Source of the DNA: a virus
DNA length: 64,000 bases
Reading direction: 5' to 3' (one strand)
IMG/VR virus record: IMGVR_UViG_3300044535_002275
Location: 95,511 to 159,510 of that record
Shown here: positions 13,370 to 21,011 of the stretch, piece after piece
Position numbering within the stretch: position 1 is the stretch's first letter
How the letters are laid out: every line of letters begins with the position of its first letter
Notes under the pieces: model-generated
Seen by the model: the letters and a program-made list of their open reading frames with translations, nothing else
Told to the model about the DNA's origin: nothing
Databases searched by the model: none
Translations under genes and position numbers: made by a program

Positions 13370-13563
13370 GCCCACCGCAATTGAAACAACAAGGCCTGTT
13401 CGGCGTCTTCAAATTCTAACCAAGGATAAAATGTTTCCCTACGAACAGGAAACACTCCTTGCGTATATAGCCAGTAACTGAATTCGTCGTTGTTGAGGTT
13501 GTGATTTTCTATCCACCATTTGGCAGCATTGACCCAGTAAGGTTCAATAGGTAATTGTATCAT
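13366..13563 (-). CDS. Array mini-gene 5
   Basis: 65 aa, starting MIQLPIEPYWVNAAKWWIEN and ending WLEFEDAEQALLFQLRWA. ATGA overlaps on both sides. The end codons TTG CGG TGG GCA TGA place GCGGTGG seven bases before the next ATG. Confidence 0.8.
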   Translation of the reverse strand: MIQLPIEPYWVNAAKWWIENHNLNNDEFSYWLYTQGVFPVRRETFYPWLEFEDAEQALLFQLRWA

Positions 13564-13736
13564 AACCACTTCAATGTAAAAAATGCCGCATCGCCGGAAT
13601 TTTTAAACTCCCAGATACTATCCCTAATGCGCAGATTCCATTGATCACGGAACTCACCAAAGTGTTGCTCGCACCATTGAAACATAACGGGCATCTTTTT
13701 ATAATCAACACCGGGCACATAAATTCTGACGATCAC
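13560..13736 (-). CDS. Array mini-gene 4
   Basis: 58 aa, the shortest member. GTG start in a GTGA overlap, beginning MIVRIYVPGVDYKKMPVMF. It continues with QWCEQHFGEFRDQW and ends WEFKNSGDAAFFTLKWL. Strand-helix-strand-strand pattern. Function unknown. Confidence 0.8.
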   Translation of the reverse strand: MIVRIYVPGVDYKKMPVMFQWCEQHFGEFRDQWNLRIRDSIWEFKNSGDAAFFTLKWL

Positions 13737-13948
13737 TTCCACCTCAATTGAAATAACACAACATCCTGATCGTCACCAAATTGATATTCACACATCAGAT
13801 CATTTGTAACAGAAAAGTCTGATACATCCTGTACCTCATAGGTAACAAAACTCTCGCAGTTTTCCTCAGCCCAGGCAGCGGCTGCTCGAAAATATTGTGA
13901 TGCCACTCTTAGCGTCATTCCGGTATCGTTTAGTATGACGGTAATCAT
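13733..13948 (-). CDS. Array mini-gene 3
   Basis: 71 aa from the ATG in ATGA at 13948 (an in-frame ATG at 13966 lies inside the upstream gene). It starts MITVILNDTGMTLRVASQ, has an Ala-rich helix YFRAAAAWAEENCES, and ends FGDDQDVVLFQLRWK. It ends TTGAGGTGGAAGTGA, so Lys replaces Ser but the next GTG start is kept. Confidence 0.8.
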   Translation of the reverse strand: MITVILNDTGMTLRVASQYFRAAAAWAEENCESFVTYEVQDVSDFSVTNDLMCEYQFGDDQDVVLFQLRWK

Positions 13949-14178
13949 GACCACCTCAATATCCACGCAGTTGACTCGGGAGAATCGTTAAACTCTAATT
14001 GAAACCGTGGCATAAACGCCTGATCCAACCCCTCTTCCCATACAAATCGATAAGGTCCAGGGCATATCAGTCTAAACTGTTCCTCTATGCGTTCTCGTGT
14101 AATGTAGTCCCAAGGTTCAAACAGATACTGTTCGATGACTTCTGAGGCCATTTCAATATATTGCGGTGCGTCGCTCAC
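13945..14178 (-). CDS. Array mini-gene 2
   Basis: 77 aa from GTG at 14178 in a GTGA overlap. It has a helix-rich start (PQYIEMASEVIEQYLFE), YRFVWEEGLDQAFMPRFQL and the end NDSPESTAWILRWS. The last codons TTGAGGTGGTCATGA hold a GAGGTG Shine-Dalgarno and the next ATG. Confidence 0.8.
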   Translation of the reverse strand: MSDAPQYIEMASEVIEQYLFEPWDYITRERIEEQFRLICPGPYRFVWEEGLDQAFMPRFQLEFNDSPESTAWILRWS

Positions 14179-14402
14179 GACCACCTCAACGCAAACATAA
14201 TGACAGTGTCTGGATCCACTAGATCAGTATCCAATTCAAATCTGACACGATGCTGCATTGGATTAATCTGCTGATAACTCATGCTCCATCCTTGCCCGCG
14301 TACATGATTACCGCCTGCATGCGGCAAGGCTTCGCCCACATTGTCCGTAAGCCATTGTACAATGGCACGAGCACGTTCAGTGTCCTGAGTATCTACAATC
14401 AT
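14175..14402 (-). CDS. Array mini-gene 1
   Basis: 75 aa, first of the ten. The ATG overlaps the stop of the 118-aa membrane gene (ATGA). It starts MIVDTQDTERARAIVQWL and ends VDPDTVIMFALRWS. The final TTGAGGTGGTCGTGA contains the SD and GTG start for member 2. Confidence 0.8.
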   Translation of the reverse strand: MIVDTQDTERARAIVQWLTDNVGEALPHAGGNHVRGQGWSMSYQQINPMQHRVRFELDTDLVDPDTVIMFALRWS

Positions 14403-14755
14403 CTACGTTCAAACTCTATCACTTGTTCCCAGTCAGGTCCCATGATCATTTGGGTCTTGTTGATCACAAAAATATGTTGAGGAAAACGCTGTTCTAGCAC
14501 AGCAACAATTTCGTTGTGATCACGTCCCTGGGCCAAAAAGGTACCGTCGTCGTTGTCAAACCAATATATGATGTCGTTGATAACTTCTTGTTTGACCACA
14601 TGCACACGTTGTTCCAGTTGTGCAATCTCCTGTTGTTCTTGATCGTGTTGATCCTGCAGCGAGGGCAAAATCAACCAGCGCAGTACCATGCGTCCCAAAA
14701 CAACCCCCACAGCAAACCAGCCAATGGTACTTAAAATGCTTACTAAGATATCCAT
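14399..14755 (-). CDS. Membrane-anchored conserved phage protein, 118 aa
   Basis: One N-terminal membrane segment (residues about 5-32), a Gln/Glu-rich coiled coil (QDQHDQEQQEIAQLEQRV), and a C-terminal domain IIYWFDNDDGTFLAQGRDHNEI..LEQRFPQHIFVI that recurs in marine and freshwater myoviruses. Function unknown. It heads the mini-gene array with an ATGA overlap. Confidence 0.75.
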   Translation of the reverse strand: MDILVSILSTIGWFAVGVVLGRMVLRWLILPSLQDQHDQEQQEIAQLEQRVHVVKQEVINDIIYWFDNDDGTFLAQGRDHNEIVAVLEQRFPQHIFVINKTQMIMGPDWEQVIEFERR

Positions 14756-14763
14756 GCTGTTCC

Positions 14764-15000
14764 TTACAGGGATTGAATATGATCAATAATTAATTGCGAC
14801 TCTGACATGTCAACAAGCCCGTTATCGATGTCGGTATCGAATACTTCGAACATGACCATGCGGATCATGGCATGAGCCATAGGCTTGATGCTAGCAGGTA
14901 AAGATTCGAACCACTTGATTAGTTGTTCGGACGTGTTGCATGACCAAATTGCATCACATAATTCTTGTTGTAGAGGCGAAAGATTAGGAATTGATATCAT
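14764..15000 (-). CDS. Conserved phage hypothetical protein, 78 aa
   Basis: All-helical. It contains LCDAIWSCNTSEQLIKWFESLP and HAMIRMVMFEVFD, matching a widespread small phage family (IWS.dt.ee..f..LP). ATGA overlap with the upstream 52-aa gene. No known function. Confidence 0.75.
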   Translation of the reverse strand: MISIPNLSPLQQELCDAIWSCNTSEQLIKWFESLPASIKPMAHAMIRMVMFEVFDTDIDNGLVDMSESQLIIDHIQSL

Positions 15001-15155
15001 ATTTTTTCCAGTCGTTGTTGGCGTCGGTACTCGTGTTTGAGAAAGTATTTAAATCTTTGAAAATATTCTGATCGGCTGAAGCGAGATTCGTGACACTGCT
15101 CGCGTTCGTCGCAGTTGTCAAACCATAGTTGTTCAATCCACACACGGAATTTCAT
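14997..15155 (-). CDS. Small conserved phage protein, 52 aa
   Basis: GGAGACAG lies before the ATG at 15155. Starts MKFRVWIEQLWFDNCDEREQ, then SEYFQRFKYFLKHEYRRQQ. The WIEQLWFDNCDER...YF..FLK..YR pattern is a recurrent small protein of T4-like phages. It is the first gene after the promoter at 15176-15204, so this transcript carries the array. Confidence 0.78.
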   Translation of the reverse strand: MKFRVWIEQLWFDNCDEREQCHESRFSRSEYFQRFKYFLKHEYRRQQRLEKI

Positions 15156-15175
15156 TTCTGTCTCCTGATGCGTTA

Positions 15176-15204
15176 ATTATACTACTAAACTTGTTGCCAG
15201 TCAA
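15176..15204 (-). promoter_or_regulatory. sigma70-type promoter of the mini-gene array operon
   Basis: TTGACT (15204-15199), 17-nt spacer, TATAAT (15181-15176), 21 nt from the first CDS. No terminator is visible before 11890, so one transcript could cover all genes to about 11939. Confidence 0.75.
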
Positions 15205-15245
15205 CAGAGAAAGTGTGGTTTTTTCACAACTGTTGTACATACGCC

Positions 15246-15608
15246 TTAGCGCGGAACACACCCATTTAGCCATGCCGTGAGGTCACCGTACATGGTGGCC
15301 ATCATGGCTTCTCGACTGCTAAAAAATACTATTTTTCGAGCACGGGAATCCAGGTAAAAAGGAAATGCAATCTTACGGTCCATGTCCAGCAACACACGCT
15401 TGGTTATGGTTTTGGGTTCGAACGGCAAATGCCAATGCTGTATTTCCAAGGTCTGACTCAATACTCTAAATCCCTCAGCAGTGAGTCTCAAGCCACCAGT
15501 ATCTCTTATGTTGACATACCAATCAAATAGAGCCTCGTTTAATTCCGGAGCAGCAGCACCGGGCCAGGCACGAATAAGTTCTTGTGTGATGTCACGCTTG
15601 TTTATCAT
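15246..15608 (-). CDS. Conserved phage hypothetical protein, 120 aa
   Basis: Contains FDWYVNIRDTGGLRLTAEGFRVL, a motif of a small T4-like phage family, and a C-terminal REAMMATMYGDLTAWLNGC. Mixed alpha/beta. The start overlaps the next upstream gene by 17 nt. Function unknown. Confidence 0.75.
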   Translation of the reverse strand: MINKRDITQELIRAWPGAAAPELNEALFDWYVNIRDTGGLRLTAEGFRVLSQTLEIQHWHLPFEPKTITKRVLLDMDRKIAFPFYLDSRARKIVFFSSREAMMATMYGDLTAWLNGCVPR

Positions 15609-15894
15609 CAGGATATATCTGTTGACCTTGAGTCAACAACACCACTGAGAATTTGTCAGTTTTGAATTGAGTGTTGAGTTTTTTGGCCAAGTTGACAGCA
15701 TGTCCTTGATTACTGAACGATACTTTTTTATACTTGGGTCCAGGGTATTGAACCAACAGATTAGAAGTCTTGAGATTGATAGGCTTGCTATCAAAGAACA
15801 CAGCCCAGATACCTTGGGCTGCTAATACCTGTTCAGTTTTATAAGTAGATCTGTTGGTGATTTCTACTAGCACATCGGGTTTTGGTCTGCTCAT
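15592..15894 (-). CDS. Conserved phage hypothetical protein, 100 aa
   Basis: Basic protein starting MSRPKPDVLVEITNRSTYK. It contains LLVQYPGPKYKKVSFSNQGH followed by AVNLAKKLN, a pattern shared by T4-like cyanophage-type proteins of unknown role. The lysine-rich fold may bind nucleic acid (inference). 17-nt overlap with the downstream gene. Confidence 0.72.
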   Translation of the reverse strand: MSRPKPDVLVEITNRSTYKTEQVLAAQGIWAVFFDSKPINLKTSNLLVQYPGPKYKKVSFSNQGHAVNLAKKLNTQFKTDKFSVVLLTQGQQIYPDDKQA

Positions 15895-15935
15895 TCATTA
15901 AACTCCTACATTTATTTATCTAAATGTAAGCCGTT

Positions 15936-16148
15936 TTAGAACGAGCCTCCATCTATTTCAATGTTACTGCTGGGTGCAGTAACAGGTGCAATAGTGCGTT
16001 GTTCTTGTAAATTTTGCAGAGCTAGCAACAGTTTGGTAATGTCAGCATGTAGATCTTTGGCATCACTCATGCTCATAGTAAAGTCACGCTGAGATCTTGA
16101 ATCAGCTGCTTTGATACGATCGATAAATCGATTTATATGCAAGCTCAT
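15936..16148 (-). CDS. Conserved phage hypothetical protein, 70 aa
   Basis: Helical protein (FIDRIKAADSRSQRDFTMSM, LHADITKLLLALQNLQEQ) with a disordered tail. It starts one base from the upstream stop. Similar short proteins with RSQRDFTMSM-like helices are common beside phage replication genes. Function unknown. Confidence 0.7.
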   Translation of the reverse strand: MSLHINRFIDRIKAADSRSQRDFTMSMSDAKDLHADITKLLLALQNLQEQRTIAPVTAPSSNIEIDGGSF

Positions 16149-16363
16149 TAGTCATTCCCGCAAATATTTCGAGCCGTTGCAACATGTTTAAATTCCATGT
16201 GCGGAGCAATGTCGTTGTCGAAAATCTGCGCCATAGTGTTCCAAAGATATGTGCGTTCCTCTATAGTCATACCAGAGAAGAAGCTGCCAGTTTCGGATTT
16301 TATTATACCGTAGTCGTGTCTGTAAGTGTAACACATGTTGGTGATGATATTTTCTCGATCCAT
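16148..16363 (-). CDS. Hypothetical protein, 71 aa
   Basis: Starts MDRENIITNMCYTYRHDYG, then YLWNTMAQIFDNDIAPHMEF. No domain recognised. The stop overlaps the next start by one base; it lies 2 nt after the MazG-like gene. Same operon. Confidence 0.65.
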   Translation of the reverse strand: MDRENIITNMCYTYRHDYGIIKSETGSFFSGMTIEERTYLWNTMAQIFDNDIAPHMEFKHVATARNICGND

Positions 16364-16365
16364 GA

Positions 16366-16734
16366 TTATTTTCTCAAATAAGGTGCTAACTTAGGAGACT
16401 GCCAGTTCACAGGTTTTAGAACTTTTCCATCTTCGCGTTTACGAACTTTTCCAGTTAATCGATCAATCTTGGCAAAGTTTGTGCCTATAACTTCTTTCCA
16501 GGCACCTTCGGCATCTGCTCCCATCGAATGAATAGCGCCAATAGCAACAACTAGTATGTCGATTAGTGCATCTAACTGTTCTACCATATCGCCTGCATTT
16601 TCGGCAGCTACTAGCTCTTTGTATTCTTCTTCGATGAGATTTTTATACATTGCAAATTGCTGTTCATTGAACTCATCAACTGATTGATCACAAGCTCGCA
16701 TGAATTTGTATTGATCTTTAAAGGGATTTGTCAC
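16366..16734 (-). CDS. MazG-like / phosphoribosyl-ATP pyrophosphohydrolase-type protein
   Basis: 122 aa. Helix NLIEEEYKELVAAENAGD supplies an EExxE metal site and DALIDILVVAIGAIHS the paired Asp helix, as in all-alpha NTP pyrophosphatases. The C-terminus is basic (KIDRLTGKVRKREDGKV). Probable role in clearing (d)NTPs during DNA synthesis. Distinct from the shorter MazG at 9116-9394. Confidence 0.82.
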   Translation of the reverse strand: MTNPFKDQYKFMRACDQSVDEFNEQQFAMYKNLIEEEYKELVAAENAGDMVEQLDALIDILVVAIGAIHSMGADAEGAWKEVIGTNFAKIDRLTGKVRKREDGKVLKPVNWQSPKLAPYLRK

Positions 16735-17167
16735 GTGACTGTTCCTCGGTATGATATGGGCCGCGATAAGCGTAGCGTTGCAAGGTAATCAGTTTGGGAC
16801 AAAACACAGTTTCCCATTCGCGTCCTTGTTTGATTTGATACCAACCGGCTGCGTACCAGCTTTTGGATTTAGGTTCTTTGGTCCACAGCGGTACTTGGTG
16901 CTTGACGTCGTAGATGGCATTGTAGGCTCTACTGCTGGTACTGTAACCATGAACTGAATTTACCGATGTAGCGGACTTTCTCTTGATCACAGGTTCAAAG
17001 TCGATTTGTACTCGCTGCTTGATTGTGTTGATGGTTTTAAAACGTTCAATCTGATTATTGATTTTTACTGAAAATCCCTGTGGTCCTGCTTCTATGTTTC
17101 CAATCTTGCGATCGTTTTCTTTTAAGATCCAGTATTGATTAGGAACTACTGTTTTTGCTACTATCAT
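16718..17167 (-). CDS. Conserved phage hypothetical protein, 149 aa
   Basis: The C-terminal half NAIYDVKHQVPLWTKEPKSK then SWYAAGWYQIKQGREWETVF and CPKLITLQRY is a strongly conserved signature of a T4-like phage family of unknown function. Overlaps both neighbours (17 nt and 29 nt). It always seems to lie with replication genes, which suggests a role there (inference). Confidence 0.75.
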   Translation of the reverse strand: MIVAKTVVPNQYWILKENDRKIGNIEAGPQGFSVKINNQIERFKTINTIKQRVQIDFEPVIKRKSATSVNSVHGYSTSSRAYNAIYDVKHQVPLWTKEPKSKSWYAAGWYQIKQGREWETVFCPKLITLQRYAYRGPYHTEEQSRDKSL

Positions 17168-18161
17168 CGAGAACTCCTTGATATGTTTGATTCAACCATC
17201 GAGCATATTGCTCAGCTGATTCACTGGCCTTGACCAAGTCATACTTGCCACAAAACTTCATAAATCTGATGCCTACTTGTCCAATATCTTTGTGACTAAC
17301 CATACTTTGAATACTGTCATCGACCATTTGTTTAACTTCTACCGGTTGTGCATTTAAATCGATTAGCAAACGATTGCGCTCGTAATCGTCTAACACACGA
17401 TGCTCTTCGCCATTATGGTCGGTCCAGCGTTGCAGCATGAGATTGTTCCAAGCATAACCCTGCCGGCTGCGATCTTCAAATGCTTCTGTTAGACCCACTT
17501 TGTTTTTAGTACCTTTGACACGCACACCCGGATAGGCCGAAAACACATTGTCACTAGTGTCGCCGCGCATGCACTTTTCAAACAGCAGCCATTCTGGATT
17601 GGGTATGGTCTTGGGTAATTTGGTTTTTTTATCGATCACTGGACGATTTTTTGCGTCAAAAATTCCGCGGACAGTCAGTAATTCATCAGTGATTCCATTG
17701 TACTGATCTACGTTGTCGGCTAACAGTTGAACAAAGTCAGTGTCACTAGAAATAATTACATGATGGTCTTGGGGGTGTAAAGCTATCCAACGTGCTATGA
17801 TATCGTCGGCCTCGGCATTTTCGTTTCTGATTACTGAACAGTTTGTACCTTCAGCCAAGTATTTAGTCAAGTTATCAAAGGTTTCCCAGAACAATTGATC
17901 TTCTTGTTGTTCTTTTTCAGTCTGCGCTGCTCTAGCGTCACTGCGATTACGCTTGTAAGGAGCATAAACATCCTTGCGCCAACTGCGTCCTTCGAGTGCA
18001 AATACCACATGATCTGCACCAAATTTTTGGTAGACCTTGTTAACTGCGCTAAGTGTGATATGCAAAGCATAACCTACTTTTTCCCAGTCATCACTGGCTC
18101 TAAAAGCCACGTGTCTGGCACGGAAAAACAAATTAGCAGTATCAATAAGAATGTATTTCAT
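17139..18161 (-). CDS. rnh: RNase H / 5'-3' exonuclease (T4 Rnh-like)
   Basis: 340 aa of the FEN/PIN exonuclease family that removes RNA primers and flaps at lagging-strand forks. Visible acidic sites: ILIDTANLFFRAR (start), DHVVFALEGRSWRKDVYAPYKRNR, ENAEADDIIARW, IISSDTDFVQLL and a later GDTSDNV. The C-terminus is Ser-rich. It is upstream of conserved phage genes and shares 29 nt with the 149-aa gene. Confidence 0.88.
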   Translation of the reverse strand: MKYILIDTANLFFRARHVAFRASDDWEKVGYALHITLSAVNKVYQKFGADHVVFALEGRSWRKDVYAPYKRNRSDARAAQTEKEQQEDQLFWETFDNLTKYLAEGTNCSVIRNENAEADDIIARWIALHPQDHHVIISSDTDFVQLLADNVDQYNGITDELLTVRGIFDAKNRPVIDKKTKLPKTIPNPEWLLFEKCMRGDTSDNVFSAYPGVRVKGTKNKVGLTEAFEDRSRQGYAWNNLMLQRWTDHNGEEHRVLDDYERNRLLIDLNAQPVEVKQMVDDSIQSMVSHKDIGQVGIRFMKFCGKYDLVKASESAEQYARWLNQTYQGVLDDSSKNSSS

Positions 18162-18915
18162 GTGCTTTTAAGTAGTTAGTTAAACTAGGAATAAGAACCT
18201 GTTGGGTCCATTTTAAGTGACCATCAATGCTGGGATGGAATTGGTCTTCTGAAATTAGGTCGTGTTTAACTGACCAATTGTACAATGTTTCAGCATCTAA
18301 AAACATTTTACTATATTCTGTTCTTAAATGCAATGGTATTAAGTTGTTTATTTCAAAATCACTGTTTATATCATCTCTATTTGCATAGTTTAAAAAACAA
18401 AATCGATAACCTTTAGATTTTAAATAATGCCAGGTTGAATTTACATATAAAAAATTTTCTACAGACCGAGAATTTTTGTCTTTGGAATTTAATACTTTTC
18501 TTGACAAGACAATATCGACATTCCCTGAATCGTTGTGACCGGATAAACCAGTTTGCACTTTGTCATTGTATGCAAAAGAAAATGAATATGGTTTAATCGC
18601 ATCCTTGGAAAATATAAAATCATCTCGATCGTTACCTGACCACATGACAATAACCAATGTATCTACAGGATTTAATTTTTCTAATTCTAAAGACCATTGT
18701 AGAGATTGAGATATATGATAATTTCCAGCTCCGGGCAAACTGCAGTCATACACTTGTTTAAAATTTGCCAAGTCTCTAAGATAGTAAGGCCAAGCACACA
18801 AATCAGATTCTGAATTGTTAAAAGTAAAACTGCAACCACTAACCACAAGATTTTTTATGTCAAAGTCAATGACAGAATCGAATTGTTTATTCAGAGTTCT
18901 TTGTTTAAATGTCAT
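18142..18915 (-). CDS. SGNH/GDSL-like hydrolase
   Basis: 257 aa. Block I is LVVSGCSFTFN, block II has PGAGNYHIS, block III is TLVIVMWSGNDRDDF, and the end DQFHPSIDGHLKW supplies the Asp-x-x-His pair of SGNH hydrolases. Such enzymes (de)acylate sugars or lipids. With the next gene (18922) it forms a tandem pair just before sugar genes. Confidence 0.72.
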   Translation of the reverse strand: MTFKQRTLNKQFDSVIDFDIKNLVVSGCSFTFNNSESDLCAWPYYLRDLANFKQVYDCSLPGAGNYHISQSLQWSLELEKLNPVDTLVIVMWSGNDRDDFIFSKDAIKPYSFSFAYNDKVQTGLSGHNDSGNVDIVLSRKVLNSKDKNSRSVENFLYVNSTWHYLKSKGYRFCFLNYANRDDINSDFEINNLIPLHLRTEYSKMFLDAETLYNWSVKHDLISEDQFHPSIDGHLKWTQQVLIPSLTNYLKAHEIHSY

Positions 18916-18921
18916 CGAGAA

Positions 18922-19629
18922 TCAAATCAATTTGTTAGCAATAATGTATTGTAGCATAAAACGACTCCATGCTGCATGTGCTTCCTTACCGAAATGGTAT
19001 GAATTGGATGCAACTGTTTCGTATCTGTTGCTTAATAACCACTGACTGTAGGTCATTGTAGAATCGTAAGGACTGATATAACTGGTACCCCAGTCTCGCC
19101 GTTGTTTTTTCGAAACGGATCCAAAATGTGTGTTTCCGTTAAAGAATATGTGTTTAACACCCAGTTCAACCAGCTCCAAATGAAAGCTCCATATATCATT
19201 ATGTGCTTGTTCAGTTGTTGTGTTCCAATCAATAGAACTGACAAATTCTTTATACTTTTGTTGATGAGATTCAGGAAGGTGGTCTATACCGGACGCATTA
19301 ACTTGAAACCAAGAATCATCGATTAGCCACTCTTGGCGCTCCCAAGTTGACCATTGTATGATCATTAAAGTATCAGACGTGTCAGAATGATCTTTTAGCC
19401 ATTCTCTGGTGGTTCTAATGATACGTTGATTAGAAGCAGCTGATTCAGCATCGCAGTAAAACGCAGCCTTTAATACTTCAGATAATCGTTTACCCCAGCT
19501 GACTGCCAGATTTTCAGGATGCGGTAGTCTTCCAAGATATCGCAAATCCCAGTCGTCTTCGGCAAATGCGCAGGCATTTACAGCTTCGGCACCAGCGGTG
19601 TGACTATCGCCGTTGACATATAATTTCAT
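18922..19629 (-). CDS. SGNH/GDSL-like hydrolase
   Basis: 235 aa. KLYVNGDSHTAG is block I with the normal Asp-Ser. SAASNQRIIR is block II and TLMIIQWSTWERQEW takes block III. NSYHFGKEAHAAWSRFM carries the final His. Overlaps the cytidylyltransferase start region by 4 nt. Substrate unknown; surface-glycan acyl groups are a guess from context. Confidence 0.72.
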   Translation of the reverse strand: MKLYVNGDSHTAGAEAVNACAFAEDDWDLRYLGRLPHPENLAVSWGKRLSEVLKAAFYCDAESAASNQRIIRTTREWLKDHSDTSDTLMIIQWSTWERQEWLIDDSWFQVNASGIDHLPESHQQKYKEFVSSIDWNTTTEQAHNDIWSFHLELVELGVKHIFFNGNTHFGSVSKKQRRDWGTSYISPYDSTMTYSQWLLSNRYETVASNSYHFGKEAHAAWSRFMLQYIIANKLI

Positions 19630-20099
19630 TTGCGCAGGTCCTTTTCGATTTCGGCCTGTACTACACGTTTACGTAAGCTGCTGCTACTAAATGAATGATC
19701 TCGTTTATTAAAAATCAATTCAATGCCGCGGGCACAACACTCATGCGCTCCTGTAAATTCTTTATCGGCATATTCTACTCCTAAGATTCTAACATCAACT
19801 GGCAAGATCAACAGCAAGTCTACTAGATCCTGTTCAGTTTGATATATCACTATTTCGTCTACAAATCTAGTGGCCGACAACTGTATCTGTCGTTCTACTA
19901 TGCTCTGCACCGGAGGATTTTTTGTGTCGGGTCGATCAATTGTGGGATCAGTTTGCAAGCCGGCAATCAAATAATCACAGTGATTTTTAGCTTCGGCTAA
20001 CATGGCAATGTGTCCGGCATGCAGTAAATCAAATGTGCTGAAAGTGATGCCAATTCTCAGGCCCTGCTGCTTTAGTTCTTTAATTTTGTTGAATATCAT
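19626..20099 (-). CDS. Cytidylyltransferase-like protein (TagD/RfaE2 type)
   Basis: 157 aa. ITFSTFDLLHAGHIAML carries the HxGH nucleotidyl-transfer motif, and FSSSSLRKRV matches the ISSTxxR-like end. The family includes glycerol-3-phosphate cytidylyltransferase and the heptose-1-phosphate adenylyltransferase domain of RfaE; which one cannot be told. The latter would fit with KdsA nearby (26540-27370). Confidence 0.82.
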   Translation of the reverse strand: MIFNKIKELKQQGLRIGITFSTFDLLHAGHIAMLAEAKNHCDYLIAGLQTDPTIDRPDTKNPPVQSIVERQIQLSATRFVDEIVIYQTEQDLVDLLLILPVDVRILGVEYADKEFTGAHECCARGIELIFNKRDHSFSSSSLRKRVVQAEIEKDLRK

Positions 20100-20145
20100 T
20101 TTAGTTTTAACATTAAAAATGGTGCTAACTCAGCATTAGCACTGG

Positions 20146-20538
20146 TTATGATACTTCTGTACGTCCGTTGCCTATGTCTCTGCTGCGTGTAAATCTGGTA
20201 GGGTTCATGGCCTGCTCTTGTTCCCAGGTTTCCATGACCACATGCCGGCACACATTTTGAAACCATTGATCCACAATGTCAGCATCGGTTTTGCCCACGT
20301 ATCCGGCACGTATTAGATTGGCCACAAACTTTTCGTTCCAGTCCAATTCAAAGGCACCTTGGTGGATGTTTTCAGGATCAACGTCCATGCTGAGAATAGC
20401 CACATACGGATCTCCGCGTTCGGTAGCCAAATCTTTGTCGGACTTTTTGACACGTGATTTTTTGCCAGTCTTGGGAGTTTCTGCAGCAGATTGGTCAGCT
20501 GTTGCTTTTACAAATTTCTTTTTAAAATATTCAAACAT
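20146..20538 (-). CDS. Conserved phage hypothetical protein, 130 aa
   Basis: ATG at 20538 with AAGGA upstream (an earlier in-frame start overlaps the next gene). N-terminus lysine-rich; the core ILSMDVDPENIHQGAFELDW then NEKFVANLIRAGYVGK is a conserved T4-like phage signature. The acidic/hydrophobic core suggests a protein-protein adaptor. Function unknown. Confidence 0.75.
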   Translation of the reverse strand: MFEYFKKKFVKATADQSAAETPKTGKKSRVKKSDKDLATERGDPYVAILSMDVDPENIHQGAFELDWNEKFVANLIRAGYVGKTDADIVDQWFQNVCRHVVMETWEQEQAMNPTRFTRSRDIGNGRTEVS

Positions 20539-20540
20539 TA

Positions 20541-21011
20541 TTATTCCTTGATTTCTATCCATGTGTGGTCACCCAACCACTTGACTGCTGTAATATATTG
20601 ATACCATGCAGGTGGACCTGCTGACCAACCATCAGGTCCCATGCCGCATAATATGATTTCGTTGCGTCTGGTATCTTGCACCAGCCAATAGATCTGTCCG
20701 TGAGCAATTTGAAAATCATAACGGGCAGCATGTACCATATCAGTTAAGTCTAATCTGCGCTTTATGTCAGCTGCCTGCTGCTGTAGTACATCTACCAACT
20801 GCATGATTCTGTTGTACTCTTGCTCGGCATGCATGCGAGCAACATTCAGCATGATGTCTTTTTGTCGAGTAACAGGAACTAAATCAAATGCCGGCGCACC
20901 GGCTTCTGTGGGGTAAGGTGTAACGTTCCTATTAAAAAAATCAATCTGCGTGTTGCCAACTTCAACGTCAAAGCTGGTTCTTCCTTTAGCTCGATTAGAT
21001 TTTTTAGACAA
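20541..21011 (-). CDS. DUF2452-like conserved protein
   Basis: 156 aa. Long helix QEYNRIMQLVDVLQQQAADIKRRL, then a small beta region QIYWLVQDTRRNEIILCGMGPDGWSAGP, as in the DUF2452 family of phages and bacteria. No known activity. It follows the QueE gene directly (1-nt spacing). Confidence 0.75.
   Translation of the reverse strand: MSKKSNRAKGRTSFDVEVGNTQIDFFNRNVTPYPTEAGAPAFDLVPVTRQKDIMLNVARMHAEQEYNRIMQLVDVLQQQAADIKRRLDLTDMVHAARYDFQIAHGQIYWLVQDTRRNEIILCGMGPDGWSAGPPAWYQYITAVKWLGDHTWIEIKE

Noticed and set aside
12241-14402. Stop-codon recoding (TGA as sense) joining the array into one long protein
   Set aside because: At most of these junctions the next start is in a different frame and overlaps the stop by 4 nt; the other two (13151/12894, 12894/12650) overlap by 25 and 11 nt. 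Reading through TGA would not join the ORFs.
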